DNA of 64,000 bases, taken from positions 186,001 through 250,000 of the forward strand of contig NZ_JAKZGD010000002.1 of the NCBI RefSeq assembly GCF_022549495.1, written 5' to 3'. Of this stretch, positions 63,413 to 64,000 are shown piece after piece (within the stretch, counting starts at the first letter, position 1; each line of letters opens with the position of its first letter). The notes beneath the pieces were generated by a model. It did no database searches. It was not told the DNA's origin and saw only the letters and a list, made by a program, of their open reading frames with translations. Source of the stretch: Acinetobacter sp. ANC 4805 (GTDB lineage Bacteria; Pseudomonadota; Gammaproteobacteria; Pseudomonadales; Moraxellaceae). The position numbers and the translations under genes were made by a program.

Positions 63413-64000
63413 ATGGATATGGTCAAAAAATTATATATTTCTGATGTTACCCTCCGAGATGGGAGCCATGCAGTTCGTCATCAATACTCGATTCAAAATG
63501 TACAAGAGATTGCCAAAGCTTTGGATCTGGCAAAAGTAGATAGTATTGAAATTGCGCATGGAGATGGATTACAAGGTTCAAGCTTTAACTATGGCTTTGG
63601 CGCACATACTGATTTGGAATGGATTGAAGCTGCGGCAGATGTTTTGACTCATGCACAAATCGCGACGTTACTGTTACCTGGTATTGGTACGATTCATGAT
63701 CTCAAGGCTGCTTATAATGCAGGTGCCCGAATTGTCCGTGTTGCAACGCATTGTACAGAAGCTGATATTTCTAAGCAGCATATCGAATATGCGAGAGAAT
63801 TAGGAATGGATACCGTAGGCTTCCTGATGATGAGCCATATGACCACGCCTGAAGCGTTGGCTCAACAGGGTAAACTGATGGAATCCTACGGTGCACAATG
63901 CATCTACGTGGTGGATTCGGGCGGTGCGATGTCAATGAATGATATTCGTGACCGCTTCCGTGCCATGAAAGATGTGCTTAAATCTGAAACACAGACAGGG
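63413..64000 (+). CDS. mhpE: 4-hydroxy-2-oxovalerate aldolase, 5' part (cut by window edge)
   Basis: The first 196 codons are present and open to the edge. [20 protein letters not shown] carries the TLRDG mark with the metal-binding Asp. [52 protein letters not shown] and [12 protein letters not shown] are DmpG/MhpE signatures. It cleaves 4-hydroxy-2-oxopentanoate to pyruvate and acetaldehyde. ATG 63413 overlaps the upstream stop region (TAAGTGATG); ATG 63419 is an alternative. About 150 residues lie beyond the window. Confidence 0.93.
   Translation, partial: MDMVKKLYISDVTLRDGSHAVRHQYSIQNVQEIAKALDLAKVDSIEIAHGDGLQGSSFNYGFGAHTDLEWIEAAADVLTHAQIATLLLPGIGTIHDLKAAYNAGARIVRVATHCTEADISKQHIEYARELGMDTVGFLMMSHMTTPEALAQQGKLMESYGAQCIYVVDSGGAMSMNDIRDRFRAMKDVLKSETQTG

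Overview
The window looks like the chromosome of an Acinetobacter species (Gammaproteobacteria, Moraxellaceae). Evidence: low GC, the gatB-gatA-gatC block divergent from mreB-mreC-mreD-maf-rng, a bifunctional wax ester synthase/diacylglycerol acyltransferase very like the A. baylyi AtfA type, a DcaP-like porin, a PA1571-family small protein and a 4Fe-4S-type CysH. No rRNA, prophage, integron, CRISPR array or intact transposase was seen.

Layout. 1-5 kb: entericidin-like lipoprotein, DUF1853 and DUF454 proteins, a 58-bp tandem repeat, a leaderless YkuD-fold protein, an array of six tRNAs (Val-Asp-Asp-Val-Asp-Val), DUF2750 and YdcF-like proteins. 5-12.7 kb: a Fur-box-preceded PepSY/flavodoxin/FAD-NADPH reductase fusion, a membrane protein, an FUSC/YccS protein, a Bcr/CflA efflux pump and a nitroreductase. 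13-20 kb: DcaP-like porin, GltS and AGCS symporters, a patatin-like lipoprotein and an SbmA/BacA-type transporter. 20-24.5 kb: a run of poorly known exported proteins. 24.5-25.3 kb: a scar with a decayed second copy of the gatB 3' end, two gene fragments and a heptanucleotide repeat. 25.3-33.6 kb: gatCAB and mreBCD-maf-rng. 33.6-40 kb: WS/DGAT, a MITE-like element, cysH, thrH and two tandem FadL-type porins. 40.2-48.1 kb: kdpABCDE, preceded by three helically spaced TTTACGC repeats. 48-53 kb: aldehyde dehydrogenase with divergent AraC regulator, PAP2 phosphatase and a PuuA-like glutamine synthetase. 53-64 kb: an aromatic catabolic locus that runs off the right edge.

The right-hand locus is the most distinctive part. 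A rightward operon encodes a C-C bond hydrolase, a type I (VOC) extradiol dioxygenase, an MhpA-like flavin monooxygenase, a 2-hydroxypentadienoate hydratase, an acylating acetaldehyde dehydrogenase and the start of 4-hydroxy-2-oxovalerate aldolase: a complete hydroxylation plus meta-cleavage route to pyruvate and acetyl-CoA. Leftward genes encode a FadL-type porin, and separately an ACMSD-like amidohydrolase, an FAH-family enzyme and a DUF2147 protein; a second DUF2147 gene lies between. Both divergent promoter regions hold palindromes with the same GAACA-N4-TGTT core (positions 57938-57965 and 55794-55819), which suggests one regulator, not encoded in the window, controls both halves. The aromatic substrate cannot be named from sequence.
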